Shown here: piece after piece, positions 17,522 to 25,329 of the stretch
Layout: every line of letters starts with the position of its first letter
Numbering within the stretch: position 1 is the stretch's first letter
Notes under the pieces: generated by a model
The model's input: only the letters and a program-made list of their open reading frames with translations
What the model was told of the DNA's origin: nothing
Database searches by the model: none
DNA from: Hyphomicrobiales bacterium
GTDB taxonomy: Bacteria > Pseudomonadota > Alphaproteobacteria > Rhizobiales > JAJFHB01
NCBI GenBank assembly: GCA_021775755.1
Contig: JAJFHE010000073.1
Span: 1-38,513, forward strand
Direction: 5' to 3'
DNA: 38,513 nt
Translations under genes and position numbers: made by a program

Positions 17522-18796
17522 TCACGATACCTTCGACGGTTCTGCCATGCGCCGGTCATCGATGCGCCTGTCGTCAATGGGCAGATGAATAAGGCCCGCT
17601 GCAACGGCGAGCGCGGCGGAAAGCCACCAGATAAGCGTGTAGGAGCCGGTTGTCTCGAACACATAGCCGCCGAGCCAGACGCCGACAAACGATCCGACCT
17701 GATGGGAGAAAAACACGATGCCGAAAAGCGTGCCGAGATATTTGGGTCCGAATATCTGACTGACGACCCCGCTCGTCAACGGAACGGTGGAAAGCCACAA
17801 GAGCCCCATGACAACGCTGAAACCATAAAGAACAGGCGCGGTAACGGGCACGAGCACCATGGCAGTACAGGCGATCGCCCGGCCGAAATAGATCATGGCG
17901 AGCGGGAACTTCGGGCGGTAGTGCGCGCCGATCAGGCCTGCCGCTATCGTGCCGGCAATGTTGAACAGTCCGATGAGGGCGAGCCCTGTGGAGCCTGACG
18001 TGGCGGAAAGACCGCACAAGGCGGCAAACGCGGGCAGATGCACGACAATAAAGGACAGCTGGAAGCCGCAAACGAAAAAGCCCGCGACCAACAGCATAAA
18101 GCCGCGATGCCGCGCGGCCTGGGAGAGAACCGTCCGCAGCCCCGGTTCGACGCCGTCTACCGGGCCTTTGGCTGTATGATTGCCGGTATTGCTCTCCTTG
18201 CCCGGTTTGTCGGCCCGCATGCCGAGTGCCAGGGCGGCCGCGCCAACACAGATCATGCTCATGATGAGAAGCGCGTTGATCCAGCCGAAACCGGCCAGCA
18301 GGCTTTGGCCGAGAGGCGCGAACACGAATTGACCGAACGAACCGCCGGCAGTTGCGATGCCAAGGCATAGACTGCGCCGCTCCTCGGGCACCGTACGGCC
18401 GATGGCGCCGAGCACAATCGGAAAGCCGATCGCGCTTTGCGCAAATCCGATGAGCAGACCGGCGCCCAGACCGAACACCATGAGATCGCTGCTGTACGCC
18501 ATGGTCGCCAGACCGGCCGCATAAAGAACAAACCCGACGATCATGACCGCCGGCGCTCCGCGCGTATCGGCCAGCGCACCCGCAAGCGGCTGCGCGGCGC
18601 CCCACAACAGGTTCTGCACGGCCAGCGTCAAGGACAGCGCGGTGATGCTCCACCCCAGATCCGCATGGATGGGCAATACGAACAGGCCGAACGTCGCACG
18701 GATACCAAATGACACGGCCAGTGCGAGAAAACCGCAGATGAGAACAATATAACCCGCGTCAAGGCTGCGTGCAGCGCTGGAATGCTTATCGTGCAT
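17522..18796 (-). CDS. MFS transporter, oxalate/monocarboxylate-like
   Basis: Second major facilitator protein, about 424 residues and twelve predicted membrane helices. The helix 2-3 loop reads GALADTRGAPAVM. The helix 1 region (FGIRATFGLFVLPIHADLGWS) resembles bacterial monocarboxylate/oxalate-formate type carriers. The start probably is ATG 18796, which overlaps the stop of the upstream RidA gene by one base (TGATG) with GAG 8 bases before; a GTG at 18799 is possible. Coupling to RidA suggests the two act on the same metabolite, for example uptake of an amino or keto acid (inference). Confidence 0.85.
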   Translation of the reverse strand: MHDKHSSAARSLDAGYIVLICGFLALAVSFGIRATFGLFVLPIHADLGWSITALSLTLAVQNLLWGAAQPLAGALADTRGAPAVMIVGFVLYAAGLATMAYSSDLMVFGLGAGLLIGFAQSAIGFPIVLGAIGRTVPEERRSLCLGIATAGGSFGQFVFAPLGQSLLAGFGWINALLIMSMICVGAAALALGMRADKPGKESNTGNHTAKGPVDGVEPGLRTVLSQAARHRGFMLLVAGFFVCGFQLSFIVVHLPAFAALCGLSATSGSTGLALIGLFNIAGTIAAGLIGAHYRPKFPLAMIYFGRAIACTAMVLVPVTAPVLYGFSVVMGLLWLSTVPLTSGVVSQIFGPKYLGTLFGIVFFSHQVGSFVGVWLGGYVFETTGSYTLIWWLSAALAVAAGLIHLPIDDRRIDDRRMAEPSKVS

Positions 18797-19248
18797 CACG
18801 GGAGCTCATTGACCGATAGGTGCGTGTTCTGTGAAGGCAGAACAAACCGCTCGGGCGGGATGACGGCGACCGGCGTCAGTTCCACCAGGAAGTCAGCATG
18901 GCCCAACCCGGCGACCATAACGGATGTACTCACGGGCGGGTTCGGGCCGGTCAGATACCCCGCCCTCACGCTCTGGATTTGGGCAAGATGCTCGCGATCC
19001 AGAAAGTAGGTGGTCACCGACACGAGGTCGTCGAAAATACCCCCGACGGCCTCCAGAACATGGCCTATATTATCGAAGCACTGCTCGGTCTGCCGGCGAA
19101 CATCGCCCTTTCCGACTATCCTCTCCGCGGCATCCCAGGCAACCTGTCCGGTGAACTGGATGACGTGACCACGCGGTTGCACGAGGCCCATGCTGAAACC
19201 TCGTCCTCGCGGCGACCAGAGGTCCTCCGGATCAAAACCACATTTCAT
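18796..19248 (-). CDS. RidA/YjgF-family protein
   Basis: Protein of 150 residues of the RidA/YjgF superfamily. These small trimers hydrolyse reactive enamines and imines produced by PLP enzymes, or act as specific deaminases or lyases. The fold's core is visible: FTGQVAWD, the QTEQCFDNIGHVLEAVGG helix, VTTYFLDREH and the C-terminal VELTPVAV strand. Several members lack the classic activity, so the substrate is open. ATG 19248 has AGGTGAG just upstream. Its stop overlaps the MFS start, and the rhodanese gene is 88 bases upstream on the same strand. Confidence 0.88.
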   Translation of the reverse strand: MKCGFDPEDLWSPRGRGFSMGLVQPRGHVIQFTGQVAWDAAERIVGKGDVRRQTEQCFDNIGHVLEAVGGIFDDLVSVTTYFLDREHLAQIQSVRAGYLTGPNPPVSTSVMVAGLGHADFLVELTPVAVIPPERFVLPSQNTHLSVNELP

Positions 19249-19336
19249 ATCTCACCTGAAGTCGCCGCACTCTGCAGGAACAACTCGAACCATCTTCGGA
19301 TACGCATCCGCGGGTCCCGGCTGACCGGGCGCGGCT

Positions 19337-19795
19337 TCATTCAGCTCTTGCGCTAACCGGCAACCCGCTGGCGAGCCAGCCCGGCCCGGCCCTCGATCCC
19401 AGCATGCCCTCGGCCACATTGAGCACGCTGCTATAGCCGAGCGCCGTCAGTTCACGCTGCATATAGCTCGACCGGGCACCGCGGGCACATATGAGGGCGA
19501 TCGGGTGCCCCATGTCGCCCCCCGTCAGCACGCTTAACTTCTCCGCAAAACCCGGCAGATGCATGCTGACGGCGTGAGCGCTTTCGCCAACACCGGTGTC
19601 GGCCCACTCTTCGGGCCGGCGAACGTCGATGAGCAGGATTTCCCCCTGCGAGGCCATCTCATGAGCGTGCTGGACACTCAGGGTCGGCGCTTCATCTGCC
19701 GCTGCCACCGCGCTCAACAGCGCGAACACCGCAAATATCGCAAGGAAGTGCGCCGCGTTACTTGTTTGGGAGTAAATAAAAGCATGAATTTTCAT
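19337..19795 (-). CDS. Exported rhodanese-like sulfurtransferase domain protein
   Basis: Single rhodanese domain protein of 152 residues with an N-terminal signal sequence (to about 33, ending AVAAADE), so it is probably periplasmic. The domain shows LLIDVRRPEEW near 55-64 and the active loop CARGARSS with catalytic C103. Such proteins transfer sulfur or bind anions, but the role here is not clear. AAGG lies 7 bases before ATG 19795. It is divergent from the gene at 19907. Confidence 0.87.
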   Translation of the reverse strand: MKIHAFIYSQTSNAAHFLAIFAVFALLSAVAAADEAPTLSVQHAHEMASQGEILLIDVRRPEEWADTGVGESAHAVSMHLPGFAEKLSVLTGGDMGHPIALICARGARSSYMQRELTALGYSSVLNVAEGMLGSRAGPGWLASGLPVSARAE

Positions 19796-19906
19796 AGAAC
19801 TACCTTACCACAAAGCACCCTGCCTCGCGCAGAATTGCGCAACGTGGGACACATCTCGGTTGGCGCCACTATCGACGGCACCTGCCCTGAACGGTAGACT
19901 GAAGCA

Positions 19907-20557
19907 ATGTATGCAATCCGTGCACTTGCTTTTTGCGCTGCGCTGCTTGGCAGTTGCGGCGCCGTCCTTGGCGCAAACCTCTGGAACGCCGGAGCCTTCG
20001 TCTTTTCCGACGAGCTTGGCGGGTTTGAAATCCTCTCCGTCACAGGCACAGGCACGGAAGCCGATCCGGTGGTCATCGAACAGAGGCTGACGCAGATCGG
20101 GCCGGCGATCATCGTTGTGCGCCCGGAGTCCGGCCAGCAGGGATTTTCCCCGGAACTTGGCGCAAATCCCTTCATGCAGCTTGCCCTGGTGTCGGTGATC
20201 ACCAACGACAGCAGGCGAGTGTGGTCCGGTTTCGATATCGAGCTTCAGGAGAATCTCGGCCAGCCGAGCGTATACAGGGACGGCCTGTCCTTCGATCAGT
20301 TGCACACTTTCGACGAACGAGAATTTTCGTCAAACCGTTTTGCGGTTTTGACCGACCACATTGAGCCCTATGACCGTATCCGGTTTGAACAGGGCAAGGT
20401 CGACCATGGCGAAACCGCCGAGTTTCGCGTGTTCATCACCGATGTCACGCCGCGGGCGGAGTTTTACCTGCTGCAGGAACCACAGCTCCTGATGGCCGGC
20501 ATTCCCGCAAACCGGCTCTTGCGGCTTGCACGCGCTCAATCAACGGGCAGGCAGTAA
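19907..20557 (+). CDS. Exported protein of unknown function
   Basis: I do not recognise this 216-residue protein. It has a clear signal sequence (about 1-22, ending VLGANLWNAG; a cysteine lies at position 17 but not in a typical lipobox). The mature part looks all-beta with no further cysteines, and contains many glutamate and aspartate residues and a strand-rich centre. Its end overlaps by 22 bases the 3' end of the convergent GcvT-SHMT gene. No strong ribosome site is visible. Real coding is supported by the length, the signal sequence and the orderly composition. Confidence 0.7.
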   Translation: MYAIRALAFCAALLGSCGAVLGANLWNAGAFVFSDELGGFEILSVTGTGTEADPVVIEQRLTQIGPAIIVVRPESGQQGFSPELGANPFMQLALVSVITNDSRRVWSGFDIELQENLGQPSVYRDGLSFDQLHTFDEREFSSNRFAVLTDHIEPYDRIRFEQGKVDHGETAEFRVFITDVTPRAEFYLLQEPQLLMAGIPANRLLRLARAQSTGRQ

Positions 20558-23208
20558 CGCATCTCCTGAAAGTTGCCGCGCAAAGAAACAACACGGTCGC
20601 GGAGCGCGCCGGACAGACCCGCGTCTTCCGATGCCGAAATTTCGGCAATGATCGACGCGAGGCCGGCAAAATCCGCCTCCTTCATGCCGAAGCGGGTCAT
20701 TTCCTGCACGCCCATACGCACGCCTGATGCGGCGGCGAAACTGACATCGTCATGAAAGGCCTGCGGGTTGGTTATGATGTTGTTGGCTTCCAGGCCGCTC
20801 GACACCAATTCGCCACGGCCGCGGGCCGTGCGCACCAACACCTGATGTGTATCGGTGTAGCCACTGACGGGATCTCCCTCAAGCACAAGCCCGGCTGCCG
20901 CGAGCGCGGCGGCAAACGCCTTGGCGTTGCGCACCACCTGACCAGCGTACTCTTGCTTGTGGGCAAGCATTTCAAGCGTTGCGCCCAGAAGACCAAGCTG
21001 GGTTCCCAGGTGATGATTTGAGACATGGCCCGGAAATGCGCGTTGTTCAATGAAGCTCCAAAGATCCTCCAGTGGAGATCCGGGCTCGATGTTGCTCAAG
21101 ATGACACCTCGTTGGGGGCCGAAGAACGACTTGTGTGTCGACCCTGTGATCAGGTCCGCGCCTTCCGCGAGGGGTTTCTGGAACGCATCGGTCAGGAGAC
21201 CCAGGACATGCGCGCCGTCATAGAGGATGACCGGACGCGCGGGATTGTCGGCGCCGAATTCGCTGTGCACGAACTCCGCGATTTCCGCCACCGGTTCCTT
21301 GTGAACGATGACACTGCGGCCGAAGACGATGAGATCCGGCCGCGCCTCGGCGATGACTTGCTTTGCCGCTTCAACATCGATGCGGTGCGGATTGCCGGAC
21401 TGGATCGGGAAGTGCTCGACCCAGGACCGGCCGGTCACCGGATCGATCGCCACATAGTTTTTGAGGGCACCGGAAGCCTGGGCACTCAGGTGTCCGCCCT
21501 TGTTTAGATCATGTACGACAACGGGGCCGAGAAGGCGTGGCTCGAAGCTCTTGCGGTAGCGGTTGCGGTACTGCTTCAGAGCATCGTAGACCGTGTCGTT
21601 GGCCATCTGACCGCTGATCACGCGGGTTTCCGCGCGGGCGCATTCGAAATACGCACAAAGCGCGGCTTCGAGCTCGCGCTCTTTCTCCATGATGAAGGCC
21701 GTGCCTTTGTAGTAGCGAACGTCTTCGGAAGCCGCACCGAAGGCCTTCAGATGATTGTGCTCGTTATAGCGGCCCGCCGGATCGGACATACACAGGTGAT
21801 CGACGAAGGCGGAGACGCTTTGTTCCGATGGAATGAGGTTGAAACACTCGGTGCGGCGCCAGGCATGGTTCTGATCGCTTTCGTGTTTTAGGCGCGCGGC
21901 CGTCCGCGTGATATCGGCACTTTGGAGCGATGGAGTTTGGCGTGGCGCTTCAAACCCTCCATAGGGACGTGTGAACGGTGCCGCCGGCCAGAGGTTCTTT
22001 TCAACCAGCTCCGCGGTGCTGGAATTGCCGCGATCATCCACGATCTGCACCTCAATCGGGCGGTCGGAGCGATAGCGCAGGTCCGAGCGCAGAAGTGCGA
22101 GGCCAATGGGCCGGACGTCATGCGCGTCGGCAGGCGTCGCCATCAAACCGGCACCATCGAACTGGCTCGAGGGAACGGACGTGCCGGACGTGACCACGCC
22201 AATATCTTCGCCGTCGCGTGTGACACGATGGCCGGCGCGCAGCGGACGGCGCGAGCCAAACACCGCCACCGGCTGGACGAGGCGTTTGAGCAACCGCTCG
22301 GCGACCGGAACAGCAAGCTCACCGCGCCGGATTGCAACGAATTCGGCGCGCTGGGCTTCCAGCGCCAACGAGCCGATGCAGGGCACATCCACATGACCGG
22401 GCAGCCGCACGCCGGCAGGCGCGATGGTGTTTGCGAATATCGGTATGTCGTTGCCGTCCGCGTCTTCGCCGAGTTCGTGTCCGTAGAGCGGCAGGCCTGC
22501 TTCCAGCCGCAGCGAATCGCGTGCGCCAAGTCCCGCCGCGGCGGCACCGGCGGCAATCAGTGCCTCCCAGAAGGCCACCGCATGGTGCGACGGCGGAAAA
22601 AGCTCGTAGCAGATGGTTTCGCCGGTATAGCCGGTGCGTGCGACGATGACATCGAAACTGCCGGCGGACACCGTGGCGAGCCTGTTGCGCTTGTTTTCCG
22701 GCAGGTCAGCGCCATCGACCAGCGCCTCCAGAACCTGCGTCGAGCTCGGGCCCTGCAGCGACACCATTGCAAGGGCATCGCTGACATCTTCAAGCGTGCA
22801 ATCGTCGGCTTCGCTGTGGGACACGAGCCAGTCCAAGTCCTTGGCGCGGTTCGACGCATTGACGACAAGCAGAAAGTCCCGGTCGCCCATGCGATACAGA
22901 TAGGCGTCGTCCAGCGCCCCGCCGGTTTCATTGGGTATGAAGGTATACTGCGCTTCTCCCGGTTTCAGAGCGCGAGCGTTGTTGGAGAGAACACGCAGCA
23001 GGAAAGTTTCAGCACCGGGCCCGGTGACCTTGAACCGGCCCATATGAGACACGTCGAAAAGCCCGGCCTCACGGCGTGTTGCGAGGTGTTCCTGGATGGC
23101 TCCGGCCTTGTACTGAACCGGCATGTCCCAGCCGGCAAAGTCGACCATCTTGCCGTCGTGTGACGCATGCCAGTCATGCAAAACGGTTTTCTGGATGTCG
23201 TCGCTCAT
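20536..23208 (-). CDS. GcvT-SHMT fusion: THF-dependent aminomethyltransferase joined to serine hydroxymethyltransferase
   Basis: Two-enzyme fusion of 890 residues. Residues 1-410 form a complete GcvT-type protein. Visible blocks are DFAGWDMPVQY, FDVSHMGRF, TGGALDD (95-101, with the folate-linked aspartates), RTGYTGE (191-197) and GLGARDSLRLEAGLPLYGHEL (226-246), then the C-terminal barrel. After a linker (about 411-440), residues 441-890 resemble serine hydroxymethyltransferase: NLIPSEQSVS, YDGAHVLG (D664, H667 contacting PLP) and THKSFFGPQRG with K693 as PLP lysine. GcvT yields 5,10-methylene-THF from a methylamine donor; SHMT uses it with glycine to make serine. The SHMT half is diverged from housekeeping GlyA, so its amino-acid substrate may differ. 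GAGG lies 6 bases before ATG 23208. It is last in a run after a DDAH-like hydrolase and an EamA exporter. Confidence 0.9.
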   Translation of the reverse strand: MSDDIQKTVLHDWHASHDGKMVDFAGWDMPVQYKAGAIQEHLATRREAGLFDVSHMGRFKVTGPGAETFLLRVLSNNARALKPGEAQYTFIPNETGGALDDAYLYRMGDRDFLLVVNASNRAKDLDWLVSHSEADDCTLEDVSDALAMVSLQGPSSTQVLEALVDGADLPENKRNRLATVSAGSFDVIVARTGYTGETICYELFPPSHHAVAFWEALIAAGAAAAGLGARDSLRLEAGLPLYGHELGEDADGNDIPIFANTIAPAGVRLPGHVDVPCIGSLALEAQRAEFVAIRRGELAVPVAERLLKRLVQPVAVFGSRRPLRAGHRVTRDGEDIGVVTSGTSVPSSQFDGAGLMATPADAHDVRPIGLALLRSDLRYRSDRPIEVQIVDDRGNSSTAELVEKNLWPAAPFTRPYGGFEAPRQTPSLQSADITRTAARLKHESDQNHAWRRTECFNLIPSEQSVSAFVDHLCMSDPAGRYNEHNHLKAFGAASEDVRYYKGTAFIMEKERELEAALCAYFECARAETRVISGQMANDTVYDALKQYRNRYRKSFEPRLLGPVVVHDLNKGGHLSAQASGALKNYVAIDPVTGRSWVEHFPIQSGNPHRIDVEAAKQVIAEARPDLIVFGRSVIVHKEPVAEIAEFVHSEFGADNPARPVILYDGAHVLGLLTDAFQKPLAEGADLITGSTHKSFFGPQRGVILSNIEPGSPLEDLWSFIEQRAFPGHVSNHHLGTQLGLLGATLEMLAHKQEYAGQVVRNAKAFAAALAAAGLVLEGDPVSGYTDTHQVLVRTARGRGELVSSGLEANNIITNPQAFHDDVSFAAASGVRMGVQEMTRFGMKEADFAGLASIIAEISASEDAGLSGALRDRVVSLRGNFQEMRYCLPVD

Positions 23209-23232
23209 CGCGGCCCTCGCGGCATTTGCAGC

Positions 23233-23270
23233 GCGGCGCGCCGCTTCACGATCCTCCTTTTGCGGAGGAT
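23233..23270 (-). promoter_or_regulatory. Structured leader before the GcvT-SHMT gene
   Basis: Two perfect palindromic elements in the 96-base gap: GCGGCGCGCCGC (23233-23244) and ATCCTCC/GGAGGAT around a 6-base loop (23251-23270). They lie 25-62 bases upstream of the ATG. They could be an RNA stem controlling the distal gene or a protein site; no glycine riboswitch core was found. Confidence 0.35.
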
Positions 23271-23304
23271 GCGCTCAAACGACATCACAGGTTGGCGGCG
23301 CCGG

Positions 23305-24192
23305 TCAACCTTGGCCGCGCGGCGATGTCCTCGGCAGGGTCACCACCGCGATGAGCAGAAGTACGCCACCCGCGAGCCCCGCAAGCCCCAGTCGCTCGCC
23401 AAAGAGTACTGCAGCGAGCAGCGCGGATGTCAGCGGTTCGAAGAGGACAACGAGCCCGGTGGCGGCCGGGCGCACGTGCGGAAGACCGGCAAAGAACAGG
23501 GCATAGGCAAGCGCCGTCGCGCCAAGGCCGATATAGATCACCAGCCCCCAGGCAGCACTGCCACCGGTGACTTCCAACCCGGCATGGAGGGCTGCCGGTG
23601 CCAGCAGCAGCGCCCCCAGACCAAACCCCAGGCCGACGAGCGTTGCCGGTGGATAGCGCTCCGCCAGCGTCCAGCTCGACAGCGCAAACACCGCGTAGGC
23701 GAGCGCGGCGCAGCCGGCCATAGCAATGCCGGCCCACAAATCCGATCCCTCAGCCGACGACGGACCGGGAACGCCAACCAGCAGGGCAACGCCGGCAACG
23801 GCAATCGCCACGCACAGAGCCAGCCGCCGCGTGATGGTCTCGCCGAGAAATGCCGCGGATAGAAGGGTAACAAGCACCGGCGCCGAACACAGCGCGATGA
23901 GGGCGGCGAGCGTCACGCCGATGCGTGCCACCGCGCCGAAGTAAAGACCCTGATAGGCAGCTTGCGACAAGGCGATCAGGGTAAGCGCGAGCCAGTCACG
24001 GCGCGCCACCTGCAAAGAGCGCAACCCCCCGAGTGCGCCGCCACACAAGAGCAGCAGAGGGGCGGCGATTGCCAGACGATAAAACCCGATGCTTATGGGC
24101 TCGGCATGACCGAAACCCCCAAGCAGTTTGGCGGCGACGCCGGCAGTGCCGAACAGCACCGCGGCGGCGGCGATCAGAACGATGCCGCGCAT
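23305..24192 (-). CDS. EamA-family (DMT superfamily) transporter
   Basis: Membrane protein of 295 residues with about ten predicted helices arranged as two EamA repeats (about 5-140 and 150-285), the drug/metabolite transporter layout. Members mostly export amino acids, their derivatives or other small metabolites. It lies 15 bases after the DDAH-like hydrolase gene and 96 bases before the GcvT-SHMT gene, so it is likely part of one operon and could move the pathway's substrate or product (inference). Confidence 0.87.
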   Translation of the reverse strand: MRGIVLIAAAAVLFGTAGVAAKLLGGFGHAEPISIGFYRLAIAAPLLLLCGGALGGLRSLQVARRDWLALTLIALSQAAYQGLYFGAVARIGVTLAALIALCSAPVLVTLLSAAFLGETITRRLALCVAIAVAGVALLVGVPGPSSAEGSDLWAGIAMAGCAALAYAVFALSSWTLAERYPPATLVGLGFGLGALLLAPAALHAGLEVTGGSAAWGLVIYIGLGATALAYALFFAGLPHVRPAATGLVVLFEPLTSALLAAVLFGERLGLAGLAGGVLLLIAVVTLPRTSPRGQG

Positions 24193-24207
24193 GCGCGTGC
24201 AAAACCT

Positions 24208-25152
24208 TCAAACGGTGTCGCGGCGCAGCGGCTGCGACATGCAGTGGATGCCGCCGCCGGCACGCAGATACATCGACATATCGGGGTCGTACACTTCAAA
24301 ACCCAGGGCGCGCAGCTTACCGTTGAGATCGATGCTGGACGCCGGCGACAGGATGCGCTCGTTGCCAAGCGACATGACGTTGCACCCCAGCGCAATCGTG
24401 TCCTTGAAGCTCACCGGCACGATTTCGATGTTTTTCTCTTTCAGCCAGGCGACGATGTCGTCCGGCGTTGAATCGAGACAGACGGCGGCGCATTTCTCCG
24501 CCAGCATGCAGACCATTAGATCGATATGCACATAGAAGCTGTCGATGGGCGCGTATTTGATTTCCCAGCCTTCCGCGGCAAACCAGGCGCCGACCTGGCG
24601 GGCGGACACTTCCTCGCAACGGTGTCCGGTATAGCCGATGAGCACGCAGCCGGGCTCGATGATGTCGAAATCTCCACCCTCGAAGTTACCGGCGCTCACC
24701 ATGTCGTATATCGGAATACCCTTCTCCAGGTAGAACCGGAGGCAGGCGGCATATTCGCCACGGCGGCGCGGGTTTGCCATCTGGCAGATGACGGCGCCAT
24801 AAGGCGACATGAAACTCGAGTCGCGGGCATAGACCTGATAATTCGTGAGTTCATCCTGCGGCAGGAAGTGGCAGGTTACGCCGGCACTTTCATAGGCATC
24901 GACGATTTCGCGGTGCTGGCGTACCGCGAGCTGTTTGTCGAAAACATGACCCTGGCGCAACGTCTCGCGCACGATGGAACTGTAACTTGCATTGTCTTCG
25001 CGCCACTGAAACGTTTCCGGCGGGCCAAGCAGAACATCGCGCAGGACGCCGTACTCGGAATTGATTCCCCAGTGTTCCAGAACCGGTGTGCCGCCGCCTT
25101 CGCGCCGCGCGCGCAGGGGCGTTGAACTGTTCGCTGCACCATTGCCGCTCAT
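24208..25152 (-). CDS. DDAH/amidinotransferase-superfamily hydrolase
   Basis: Enzyme of 314 residues from the guanidino-group-modifying superfamily (dimethylarginine dimethylaminohydrolase, arginine deiminase, glycine amidinotransferase). Catalytic features are visible: NFEGGD with E158 and D161, H209 in YVHIDLMV, and nucleophile C304 in GGGIHCMSQPLRRD. D111 (YARDSS) probably binds the guanidinium. It would cut or transfer an amidino group from an arginine-like substrate, possibly N-methylated; the substrate is inferred only from the family. I chose ATG 25152 because GGAG is 8 bases upstream; the frame extends to 25203. It leads the minus-strand run with EamA and GcvT-SHMT and is divergent from the M24 gene. 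Confidence 0.85.
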   Translation of the reverse strand: MSGNGAANSSTPLRARREGGGTPVLEHWGINSEYGVLRDVLLGPPETFQWREDNASYSSIVRETLRQGHVFDKQLAVRQHREIVDAYESAGVTCHFLPQDELTNYQVYARDSSFMSPYGAVICQMANPRRRGEYAACLRFYLEKGIPIYDMVSAGNFEGGDFDIIEPGCVLIGYTGHRCEEVSARQVGAWFAAEGWEIKYAPIDSFYVHIDLMVCMLAEKCAAVCLDSTPDDIVAWLKEKNIEIVPVSFKDTIALGCNVMSLGNERILSPASSIDLNGKLRALGFEVYDPDMSMYLRAGGGIHCMSQPLRRDTV

Positions 25153-25185
25153 GCAATGTCTCCTCAATATAAATCGATCCCAATC

Positions 25186-25222
25186 TGGCGCTGACCGTGG
25201 CACAAAGCGCCATTTTGCGCCA
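25186..25222. promoter_or_regulatory. Repeat cluster in the divergent hydrolase promoter region
   Basis: TGGCGCT (25186-25192) is inverted to AGCGCCA (25206-25212), and GCGCCA repeats directly at 25207 and 25217, exactly 10 bases (one helix turn) apart. It lies in the 177-base gap between the DDAH-like and M24 genes, and so could be an operator controlling both. Confidence 0.4.
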
Positions 25223-25329
25223 GTGCGCGATGCACGCAGGAGCAGTGTCCGGTTGGCGGCCTATTGACCTACGCCCGCTGGTTCGCGCAACTGTCCAGCG
25301 AACGGATTGCAGCCAGACGGAGACGTGCC

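Noticed and set aside
21922-23163. A plus-strand frame of 413 residues opposite the GcvT half
   Set aside because: Long but without any recognisable motif; the opposite strand encodes full GcvT motifs in order.
23209-23304. Glycine riboswitch before the GcvT-SHMT gene
   Set aside because: The gap is under 100 bases and lacks the conserved glycine aptamer core; only simple hairpins are seen.
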